Shown here in pieces: positions 1 to 4,609 of a stretch of 5,592 nt of DNA. The position numbers and the translations under genes were made by a program. The notes under the pieces were generated by a model. That model had not been told where the DNA came from. It did no database searches and saw nothing but the letters and a program-made list of their open reading frames with translations. Source of the DNA: an uncultured Jeotgalicoccus sp. (GTDB lineage: Bacteria; Bacillota; Bacilli; Staphylococcales; Salinicoccaceae); contig CANRKV010000113.1 in the NCBI GenBank assembly GCA_947631305.1, positions 1-5,592 of the forward strand, given 5' to 3'. Position 1 is the first letter of the stretch; every line of letters begins with the position of its first letter.

Positions 1-140
1 AATCCATTCTCGCTACTCCGGGAAAACCTTTCGGCGGACGTGCAGAGGATTATATCCGTATATCGCTTGCAGTTGCTGATGAAGATTTAAAAACATTCAC
101 ACAAAGACTCGGAGAGATTAAAGAACTCTATCAAGATTAG
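1..140 (+). CDS. Class I/II PLP-dependent aminotransferase, C-terminal fragment
   Basis: Partial gene cut by the left window edge. The frame starting at base 3 gives 45 residues and then TAG at 138-140. The fragment reads ATPGKPFG, then EDYIRISLAVADEDL, then a helical QRLGEIKELYQD end. This is the usual C-terminus of fold-type I aminotransferases (aspartate aminotransferase-like): a PG..FG turn, then a Y-[IV]-R-[IF]-S strand, then a helix ending in RL. The Arg in YIRIS corresponds to the family arginine that binds the substrate alpha-carboxylate (Arg386 of aspartate aminotransferase). The Lys that binds PLP lies upstream, outside the window, so substrate specificity cannot be told. It lies 59 bases ahead of mreC on the same strand with no terminator hairpin between them, so some read-through into mreC is possible. 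The family call is fairly firm; the exact enzyme is unknown. Confidence 0.8.
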   Translation, partial: SILATPGKPFGGRAEDYIRISLAVADEDLKTFTQRLGEIKELYQD

Positions 141-141
141 T

Positions 142-170
142 TTATTGTCTGACATCAAATGTGGTATTAT
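142..170 (+). promoter_or_regulatory. Putative extended -10 promoter for mreC
   Basis: TGGTATTAT at 162-170 is an extended -10 element (TGn followed by a hexamer matching TATAAT at 5 of 6). The -35 region at 17-base spacing (142-147, TTATTG) is poor, as is common when a TGn extension is present. TTGTCT at 145-150 is an alternative -35, but it pairs only with a weak -10 (TATTTA, 168-173). The predicted transcript would start near 176-178 and have a leader of about 23 bases. This is inferred from sequence alone. Confidence 0.45.
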
Positions 171-190
171 TTACCCAGATATTAATTTTT

Positions 191-195
191 GGGGG
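191..195 (+). promoter_or_regulatory. Ribosome binding site deciding the mreC start
   Basis: GGGGG lies 4 bases before ATG 200. It can pair with the CCUCC of 16S rRNA with one G-U pair. The sequence and spacing are both somewhat unusual compared with the GGAGGTG-type sites of the downstream genes. It still supports ATG 200 over GTG 161, which has no purine-rich site in front of it. Confidence 0.6.
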
Positions 196-199
196 CGGC

Positions 200-1054
200 A
201 TGAGAGTGACTAAGTTTTTTAATCGAAACCGCATGTTGATCGTGCTGTTTGGCATAGTAGTATTAATTGCACTAATCGGTTTTTCATTGTCGGACAGAGA
301 TTCCACAACGAAAGCGGAACAATTCACCGGTGATACGGTCGCTGCGACTCAAAAGGTTGTCGATGCACCGTTCAGTTTTATAGGGAATATATTTTCCAGT
401 ATCACAGGAAGTTTCAGTGCGCTTGAAGAGAATGAAGCACTGAAAGAGCAGCTGGATATGCTGCCGCAGCTGCAGGCTGATAATGAGCGTCTTGCAGCTG
501 AAAATGAAGAGCTGCGTGAATCTCTTGAAGTGAGCTCCAGTATGGCTTACGAAACAGTTAACGCCCGCGTGATTTCACGTGCACCGGATCAGTGGCTAGA
601 GTCCTTTACGATAGATAAAGGAGAAAAAGACGGCGTTGAAGAAGGCATGGCAGTATCGACGTCGGAAGGACTAATCGGTATCGTCACGAGAGTTAACGGC
701 AAGTCGAGTTTTATCGAGATGATTTCAACGAATGCATCACAGAATAATATGTCTGTTGAAGTGAGACATAACGATGAAGCGGTCTACGGTAATATCCGCA
801 ATTTTGATACAGAAAAAGATGTGCTGGTCGTTGAAAACATTAAAAGTCAGGTAAAGCTTGAAGAGGGTGATGAAGTATATACATCAGGTCTGACGGGTGC
901 TTTCCCTGAAGGCATAGTTATCGGCAAAGTAGTAGAGGTAGAAAATGATGAATACGGACTGAGTCAAAATGCATTCGTGCAAATGAACAGTGACTTAAAT
1001 GATGTGGATAATGTGTTTGTTTTAAAGCGCGATCCTGAATCATTGGAGGACTGA
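200..1054 (+). CDS. mreC: Rod shape-determining protein MreC
   Basis: MreC is a membrane-anchored scaffold of the cell-elongation machinery. It works outside the cytoplasmic membrane with MreD, RodA-type glycosyltransferases and class B PBPs in peptidoglycan synthesis. The protein is 284 residues, normal for the family. Visible parts: a short basic cytoplasmic N-terminus (residues 1-11), one membrane helix at about 12-30, a linker, a coiled coil at about 74-110 rich in Glu/Leu heptads, and the extracytoplasmic beta-domain at about 117-277, with VNARVISR, a GLIGIV strand segment and the GLTGAFPEGIVIGKV segment typical of MreC. I chose ATG 200 over an upstream in-frame GTG at 161. That GTG overlaps the likely -10 box and adds 13 residues without a Shine-Dalgarno sequence, while ATG 200 has GGGGG at 191-195. 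The stop is 4 bases before mreD, so the two are translated together. MreC also occurs in cocci lacking MreB, so its presence does not prove a rod shape. Confidence 0.95.
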   Translation: MRVTKFFNRNRMLIVLFGIVVLIALIGFSLSDRDSTTKAEQFTGDTVAATQKVVDAPFSFIGNIFSSITGSFSALEENEALKEQLDMLPQLQADNERLAAENEELRESLEVSSSMAYETVNARVISRAPDQWLESFTIDKGEKDGVEEGMAVSTSEGLIGIVTRVNGKSSFIEMISTNASQNNMSVEVRHNDEAVYGNIRNFDTEKDVLVVENIKSQVKLEEGDEVYTSGLTGAFPEGIVIGKVVEVENDEYGLSQNAFVQMNSDLNDVDNVFVLKRDPESLED

Positions 1055-1058
1055 TACG

Positions 1059-1577
1059 ATGCAGATGATAGTGATTTTTATAATTGGAGTCATATTAATG
1101 TATGCTGACATGGCTTTTACCGGCTTCAGTCCGATGACGATGTTTGGTATTGAAGTATACTTCGTACCGAAACTGCTCTTTATGTACATCCTGCTCTTAA
1201 CTATTTATGCGGGGCCGAGAATCAGCATGCTTTTTGCAATTCTGTTCGGTGTTATGCTGGACGTCTATATCGGCTCGCTGTACGGTATTCATATATTCGG
1301 CTTTATAGCATTCGTTATCTTTATGCAGACTGCATTCAGAGTGTTTTACAGAGATTTTGTAGCTATGGCATTTGTCGTGCTGCTGAATACATTTTTATTC
1401 GATTTATATCAGTACGCGGTGTACAGTGTGCTCGACTTTATAGCGATGCCGTTTTTCGACTATATCGCGCTTCGTGCGATACCAAGCGTATTGGTAAGTG
1501 CACTGTTTTTCGTCATCCTTTATGTCCTTGCGATTCAAACGGCTAAAGTGCGAAAAGAATTGCGGAGAATCAATTGA
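1059..1577 (+). CDS. mreD: Rod shape-determining protein MreD
   Basis: MreD is the integral membrane partner of MreC in the elongation complex. The 172-residue product matches the family's usual length and is almost wholly hydrophobic. I see about six membrane segments at residues 1-21, 34-51, 55-71, 74-92, 100-122 and 138-160, followed by a basic tail (KVRKELRR) likely on the cytoplasmic side. The stretch GVMLDVYIGSLYGIHIFG (residues 64-81) carries the G-x(3)-D-x(3)-G-x(3)-G pattern typical of MreD. The start ATG 1059 has a strong Shine-Dalgarno sequence, TTGGAGGA (1043-1050), inside the last codons of mreC, which indicates tight coupling. Its TGA stop at 1575-1577 lies inside the -35 box of the next promoter. 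Sequence conservation in this family is low, so the call rests on topology, the motif and position after mreC. Confidence 0.93.
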   Translation: MQMIVIFIIGVILMYADMAFTGFSPMTMFGIEVYFVPKLLFMYILLLTIYAGPRISMLFAILFGVMLDVYIGSLYGIHIFGFIAFVIFMQTAFRVFYRDFVAMAFVVLLNTFLFDLYQYAVYSVLDFIAMPFFDYIALRAIPSVLVSALFFVILYVLAIQTAKVRKELRRIN

Positions 1578-1602
1578 CACATTGATTTAAATTTTATATA
1601 AT
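1574..1602 (+). promoter_or_regulatory. Consensus sigma-A promoter for the rplU operon
   Basis: TTGACA (1574-1579) and TATAAT (1597-1602) are both perfect matches, separated by exactly 17 bases. The -35 box overlaps the mreD stop codon (TGA 1575-1577). The predicted start point is about 1608-1609, which gives an untranslated leader of roughly 95 bases before rplU. A perfect promoter fits a ribosomal-protein operon needing high expression and makes rplU largely independent of mreCD transcription. Confidence 0.9.
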
Positions 1603-1607
1603 ACAGT

Positions 1608-1702
1608 AGTTGATGAAACGTAAACGTCAACCGCACATATATAGGTATAAGAGGATTTATCCCACCTATAGTGGCGTGTCTTAAATAATAGGAGGTGTAA
1701 GT
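1608..1702 (+). ncRNA. L21 leader, cis-regulatory RNA before rplU
   Basis: The leader between the consensus promoter and rplU matches in position, and in its CCGCACA...AGGT...ACCT...GTGG pattern, the L21 leader family of Bacilli, thought to be an autoregulatory binding site for ribosomal protein L21. A first hairpin is possible from TTGATG (1610-1615) with CGTCAA (1625-1630), with a 9-base loop. The main hairpin pairs TATAGGT (1640-1646) with ACCTATA (1664-1670). It is extended inward by ATAA (1647-1650) with TTAT (1657-1660), leaving CCC bulged, and outward by CGC (1632-1634) with GCG (1674-1676) plus AC/GT with a bulged G. The Shine-Dalgarno GGAGGTG (1691-1697) follows in a largely unpaired AT-rich stretch. 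There is no terminator-like T-run, so regulation would act on translation or RNA stability rather than by attenuation. Family membership is from memory of the pattern, not a covariance search. Confidence 0.75.
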
Positions 1703-2011
1703 ATGTTTGCAATCATCGAAACAGGTGGTAAACAAGTAAAAGTTGAAGAAGGTCAATCAATCTACGTTGAAAAACTAGAGGTTGAAGCAGGTGCTGAATT
1801 CACGTTTGACAAAGTACTTTTTGTTGGAGGCGACAGCGTTAAAGTTGGAGTTCCTACAATTGAAGGTGCTACTGTTACAGCTACAGTTGATAAGCATGGA
1901 CGCGGTAAGAAGATTAACGTTATCAAGTTCAAGCGCAGAAAGAACTACAGCCGTAAACAAGGTCATCGTCAGCCATATACTAAATTAACAATCGGCAAGA
2001 TCAACGCATAA
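1703..2011 (+). CDS. rplU: 50S ribosomal protein L21 (bL21)
   Basis: bL21 is a large-subunit protein that binds 23S rRNA. The product has 102 residues, the standard length in Bacilli. It opens with the hallmark MFAIIETGGKQVKV, followed by beta-strand segments (VLFVGGDSVKVGVPTIEGATV, about residues 39-59). The basic C-terminal half contains KFKRRKNYSRKQGHRQPYT (about 75-93), the conserved rRNA-contacting region. The start ATG 1703 has GGAGGTG 6-12 bases before it. Codons are more A/T-ending and uniform than in the neighbouring prp, as expected for a highly expressed gene. It is the first gene of the rplU-prp-rpmA operon, behind the L21 leader. Its TAA stop overlaps the prp start as TAATG. Confidence 0.99.
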   Translation: MFAIIETGGKQVKVEEGQSIYVEKLEVEAGAEFTFDKVLFVGGDSVKVGVPTIEGATVTATVDKHGRGKKINVIKFKRRKNYSRKQGHRQPYTKLTIGKINA

Positions 2012-2331
2012 TGATTAAAGTTATCGTTGCACGTAACAGTGAACAGCATATTACCGGATTTACGATGAGCGGCCACGCGGACTTTGATGTCCACGGCAAA
2101 GATCTCGTATGTGCAGGTGCTTCGGCAGTTGTATTCGGCAGTGTTAATGCGCTTTATGCGCTGACTGATTACGAGCCGGCCGTGGACATGGCCGAAGAAG
2201 GTGGATATTTAAGTGTTAAGCTTGAGGATACATCCGATGACAAAGTTCAATTGATCTTGGAAACAATGATTGTATCATTGACTACTATTGAATCTGAATA
2301 TAACGAATTTATAAAACTTGAATATGAGTGA
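2011..2331 (+). CDS. prp: Ribosomal-processing cysteine protease Prp (YsxB)
   Basis: Prp is the cytoplasmic cysteine protease that removes the N-terminal extension of ribosomal protein L27 in Firmicutes and related bacteria; this is known from work in S. aureus. The product is 106 residues, as in S. aureus. The catalytic dyad is intact: His22 in MSGHADFD and Cys34 in DLVCAGASAVVFGSVNAL, at the same numbers as the S. aureus enzyme. The C-terminal part (LILETMIVSLTTIESEYNEF, about residues 80-99) also matches. The gene lies between rplU and rpmA, beside its substrate, the usual arrangement. Its ATG shares a base with the rplU stop (TAATG), and only a weak purine run, GGCAAGA (1994-2000), precedes it. 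It is therefore probably translated by reinitiation after rplU, which would keep the protease at lower levels than the ribosomal proteins. Confidence 0.97.
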   Translation: MIKVIVARNSEQHITGFTMSGHADFDVHGKDLVCAGASAVVFGSVNALYALTDYEPAVDMAEEGGYLSVKLEDTSDDKVQLILETMIVSLTTIESEYNEFIKLEYE

Positions 2332-2335
2332 GGTG
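2329..2335 (+). promoter_or_regulatory. Ribosome binding site deciding the rpmA start
   Basis: TGAGGTG lies 7 bases before ATG 2343 and overlaps the prp stop codon (TGA 2329-2331). It rules out the in-frame upstream start at 2328, which would put the site inside the gene and add MRCIP ahead of the conserved MLKLDLQFF leader. Confidence 0.85.
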
Positions 2336-2342
2336 TATACCA

Positions 2343-2369
2343 ATGTTAAAATTAGACTTACAGTTCTTC
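2343..2369 (+). other. Coding segment for the L27 N-terminal extension (Prp cleavage site)
   Basis: Residues 1-9 (MLKLDLQFF) followed by Ala10-Ser11 match the Prp recognition sequence of S. aureus L27 (MLKLNLQFF/A), with a single conservative N5D change. Cleavage between Phe9 and Ala10 is expected from the known family reaction. The complete protease is encoded immediately upstream. Confidence 0.9.
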
Positions 2370-2627
2370 GCATCGAAAAAAGGTGTTGGGTCGACTAGAA
2401 ACGGTCGTGACTCTGAATCAAAACGCCTTGGTGCTAAAAGACAAGATGGGCAATTCGTAACAGGCGGATCTATTTTATTCCGTCAGCGCGGTACTAAAAT
2501 TCACCCAGGTGAAAACGTAGGACGCGGTGGAGACGACACATTATTCTCGAAAATTGATGGTGTTGTTAAATACGAGCGTTTCGGACGCGACAAAAAACGT
2601 GTTTCTGTATATCAGGAAGCAAAATAA
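2343..2627 (+). CDS. rpmA: 50S ribosomal protein L27 (bL27), precursor with Prp-cleaved extension
   Basis: bL27 is a large-subunit protein whose N-terminus reaches the peptidyl-transferase centre and helps position tRNA. The product is 94 residues, the length known in S. aureus. It begins MLKLDLQFFASKKGVGSTRN, followed by GRDSESKRLGAKRQDGQFV, GGSILFRQRGTKIHPGENVGRGGDDTLF and KYERFGRDKKRVSVY, all hallmarks of L27. The first nine residues form the Firmicutes-type extension removed by Prp, so mature L27 should start at Ala10. The gene lies 11 bases after prp and is the last gene before the intrinsic terminator at 2637-2665. Codon use resembles rplU, again consistent with high expression. Confidence 0.99.
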   Translation: MLKLDLQFFASKKGVGSTRNGRDSESKRLGAKRQDGQFVTGGSILFRQRGTKIHPGENVGRGGDDTLFSKIDGVVKYERFGRDKKRVSVYQEAK

Positions 2628-2636
2628 TAATTTTGT

Positions 2637-2665
2637 GGCATCAGCTTCTGCTGATGTCTTTTTTT
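2637..2665 (+). terminator. Rho-independent terminator after rpmA
   Basis: GGCATCAGC (2637-2645) and GCTGATGTC (2650-2658) form a 9-base-pair stem with one G-U pair, closed by a TTCT tetraloop. Seven T residues follow directly (2659-2665). It begins 10 bases after the rpmA stop and separates the ribosomal-protein operon from obg. The right arm also holds the -35 region proposed for the obg promoter. Confidence 0.95.
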
Positions 2666-2679
2666 ATGAATGTTATAAT
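2651..2679 (+). promoter_or_regulatory. Probable extended -10 promoter for obg-ruvA-ruvB
   Basis: TGTTATAAT (2671-2679) contains a perfect TATAAT with a TGn extension. At the ideal 17-base spacing the -35 position is CTGATG (2651-2656), a weak match lying in the 3' arm of the terminator stem. The predicted start is around 2685-2687, giving an obg leader of about 30 bases. The strong -10 makes the call likely despite the poor -35. Confidence 0.7.
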
Positions 2680-2701
2680 TTTAAATAGAGATTAATTATA
2701 T

Positions 2702-2708
2702 GGAGGTG
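2702..2708 (+). promoter_or_regulatory. Ribosome binding site deciding the obg start
   Basis: GGAGGTG lies 6 bases before ATG 2715. The in-frame ATG at 2700 overlaps this site and would add MEVSV to the conserved Obg start (MFIDYV here, MFVDQV in S. aureus), so ATG 2715 is preferred. Confidence 0.9.
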
Positions 2709-2714
2709 AGTGTT

Positions 2715-3995
2715 ATGTTTATAGATTACGTATCCGTGTATTTGAAAGCAGGTAACGGCGGTAACGGTCTGGTAGCATACCGCAGAGAGAAATATATTCC
2801 GATGGGCGGACCATCTGGAGGAGACGGCGGTAACGGTGCAGATATTATTATGGAAGTTGATGAAGGCTTAAGAACATTAATGGACTTCAGATTCCAGCGC
2901 CACTTTAAAGCAACACACGGAGAAAATGGAATGAATTCTAATATGCACGGTAAAAACAGTGCGCCATTAGTGTTAAAAGTGCCACCAGGCACAATAGTGA
3001 AAAATACCGAGAATGGTGAAACACTTGCCGATCTGGTTGAACACGGTCAGCAGGCAGTAATTGCCAAAGGCGGACGCGGCGGACGCGGGAACTCCCGTTT
3101 TGCTACAAGCCGTAACCCGGCACCCGACTTCGCAGAAAACGGCGAACCGGGACGAGAGCTGGAAATTACTCTTGAACTTAAAATGATGGCGGATGTCGGT
3201 ATTGTCGGCTTCCCGAGTGTGGGTAAGTCAACACTGCTTGGCACTGTATCTAAAGCAAAACCGAAAATCGGGGATTATCACTTTACAACGCTGCAGCCTA
3301 ACCTGGGTGTTGTACAGTCAAAAGATGGCCGTACGTTTGTTATGGCTGATATGCCGGGACTTATTGAAGGTGCTTCTGATGGTACAGGACTTGGTCATCA
3401 GTTCCTCCGTCATATCGAGCGTACAAAAGTACTTGTGCACGTCGTGGATATTTCTGAAACCGACGGCAGAGATGCAATTGAAGATTATAAAACAATCCGC
3501 AATGAAATGGCGCTGTTTAACGAAGAGCTGTTAGAGCGTCCGGAAGTTATCGCACTGAATAAAGTGGAATTAATTGATCACGATCAAGAAATTATTAATA
3601 ACTTTATAAACGGTATCGATACTGACAGTGAGATTGTCCAGATTTCAGCAGCAACAGGTGAAAATATTGATGCGCTTCTGTATAAAGTAGCGGATCTGTT
3701 AGAAGAACAGCCTGTGATTAAAGAAGAAATCGAGACGGAAAGCCGTGTTGTTTACCGTCATGAGAAAGACCCTGATAAATTTGTCATTACACGTGATGAT
3801 GACGGTGCATACGTCGTATCAGGCGGAGCAATTGAACGTCTGTTTATGATGACTGACTTTACTCGTGAAGCTGCAGTCCGCAGGTTTGCCAGACAAATGC
3901 GTACAATGGGTATCGATGATGCACTTCGCGACCGCGGCATACAGGCCGGAAACATCGTACGAATTTTAGGCGGAGAGTTTGAATTTGTAGAATAG
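2715..3995 (+). CDS. obg: Obg-family GTPase (ObgE/CgtA)
   Basis: Obg is an essential, slow GTPase that binds the 50S subunit during assembly and links ribosome maturation to growth state and (p)ppGpp. The product is 426 residues, close to the 428-430 usual in Bacilli. Domains in order: the glycine-rich Obg fold (about 1-158) with KAGNGGNG, GGPSGGDGGNG and KGGRGGRGNSRF; the G domain (about 160-330); and the C-terminal OCT domain (about 345-426) ending GGEFEFVE. G-domain motifs seen are G1 GFPSVGKST (165-173), the G2 Thr pair 191-192 in HFTTLQPN, G3 DMPG (212-215) and G5 SAATGENI (311-318). The G4 motif reads NKVE (282-285) instead of the canonical NKxD. It has its own promoter after the rpmA terminator. 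It is followed by ruvA after 10 bases, with no ACT-domain pheB-like gene between. Confidence 0.98.
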   Translation: MFIDYVSVYLKAGNGGNGLVAYRREKYIPMGGPSGGDGGNGADIIMEVDEGLRTLMDFRFQRHFKATHGENGMNSNMHGKNSAPLVLKVPPGTIVKNTENGETLADLVEHGQQAVIAKGGRGGRGNSRFATSRNPAPDFAENGEPGRELEITLELKMMADVGIVGFPSVGKSTLLGTVSKAKPKIGDYHFTTLQPNLGVVQSKDGRTFVMADMPGLIEGASDGTGLGHQFLRHIERTKVLVHVVDISETDGRDAIEDYKTIRNEMALFNEELLERPEVIALNKVELIDHDQEIINNFINGIDTDSEIVQISAATGENIDALLYKVADLLEEQPVIKEEIETESRVVYRHEKDPDKFVITRDDDGAYVVSGGAIERLFMMTDFTREAAVRRFARQMRTMGIDDALRDRGIQAGNIVRILGGEFEFVE

Positions 3996-4005
3996 GTGAT
4001 TATAA

Positions 4006-4596
4006 ATGTATCAGTATATAAAAGGTAAGTTAACGGAAGTAAAACCAGTCGGAGTGACGGTGGAAACGGGCGGTATCGGGTATTTACTGCTCGTGCCGAA
4101 CCCGTTTCGTCTTGAACGCTATATCAATACGGATGTAACGATTTTTACAGAGCTTATTGTGAGAGAAGATGCTCATACGCTTTACGGTTTTACCGGTGAA
4201 AGCGAAAAATCGATGTTTAAATCATTATTGAAAGTGACCGGTATTGGTCCTAAAAGTGCCTTGGCTATACTTGCTGCAGCAACGCCGAATGAAATTATAA
4301 GTGCAATAGAAAGAGAAGATAATGCATTTATGCAGAAGTTCCCCGGTATCGGGAAAAAGACTGCGAGCCAGATCATTCTGGACTTAAAAGGCAAGCTTAA
4401 ACCTGATGACCTGCTGGCACCGGCTGAAACAGTTCCGTCGGCAAATCCTTCTTACGTTGAAGAAGCGCTGATGGCACTTGAAGTGCTCGGCTACTCGAAA
4501 CGTGAACTCACACGCATTGAGAAAAAACTTCAAAAAGAGGAAATTACTTCTGTCGATGAAGCAGTGAAACTTGGACTTAAACTATTACTAAATTAA
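4006..4596 (+). CDS. ruvA: Holliday junction branch migration protein RuvA
   Basis: RuvA binds four-way DNA junctions as a tetramer and loads the RuvB motor for branch migration in recombinational repair. The product has 196 residues, close to the roughly 200 typical of the family. Domain I (about 1-63) is the OB fold with GGIGY and VREDAHTLYGF; Glu54-Asp55 correspond to the acidic pin (Glu55-Asp56 of E. coli). Domain II has two helix-hairpin-helix motifs, KVTGIGPKSALAIL (76-89) and KFPGIGKKTASQIILDL (111-127). A flexible linker rich in Pro and Ala (about 131-148) leads to domain III (about 149-196), which contacts RuvB and contains ALMALEVLGYSKREL. The start ATG 4006 is preceded by AGGTGA (3994-3999), which overlaps the obg stop, so it is probably co-transcribed with obg. 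It lies 13 bases before ruvB. Confidence 0.98.
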   Translation: MYQYIKGKLTEVKPVGVTVETGGIGYLLLVPNPFRLERYINTDVTIFTELIVREDAHTLYGFTGESEKSMFKSLLKVTGIGPKSALAILAAATPNEIISAIEREDNAFMQKFPGIGKKTASQIILDLKGKLKPDDLLAPAETVPSANPSYVEEALMALEVLGYSKRELTRIEKKLQKEEITSVDEAVKLGLKLLLN

Positions 4597-4609
4597 ACGG
4601 GGTGAAGTA

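Noticed and set aside
161..199. Upstream GTG start adding 13 residues to MreC
   Set aside because: The GTG overlaps the likely -10 box, has no ribosome binding site, and the added residues precede the conserved short basic N-terminus.
1578..1702. Possible short leader peptide gene before rplU
   Set aside because: No start codon with a ribosome binding site and a sensible frame is seen; the region is better explained by the structured L21 leader.
2726..2992. Long minus-strand open frames opposite obg, mreD, ruvA and ruvB
   Set aside because: They are antisense shadows of strongly conserved genes and have no family resemblance or ribosome binding sites.
3069..3086. Tandem repeat of GGCGGACGC, two copies
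   Set aside because: It encodes the conserved KGGRGGRG run of the Obg fold and is explained by protein sequence.
3979..4006. TTGAAT and TATAAA as a possible ruvA promoter
   Set aside because: The -10 would overlap the ruvA start codon and place the transcript start inside the gene, after the good ribosome binding site.
4096..4108. CGAACCCGTTTCG resembling a LexA box
   Set aside because: The spacing is wrong for CGAAC-N4-GTTCG, the right half reads TTTCG, and it lies inside the ruvA coding region rather than in a promoter.
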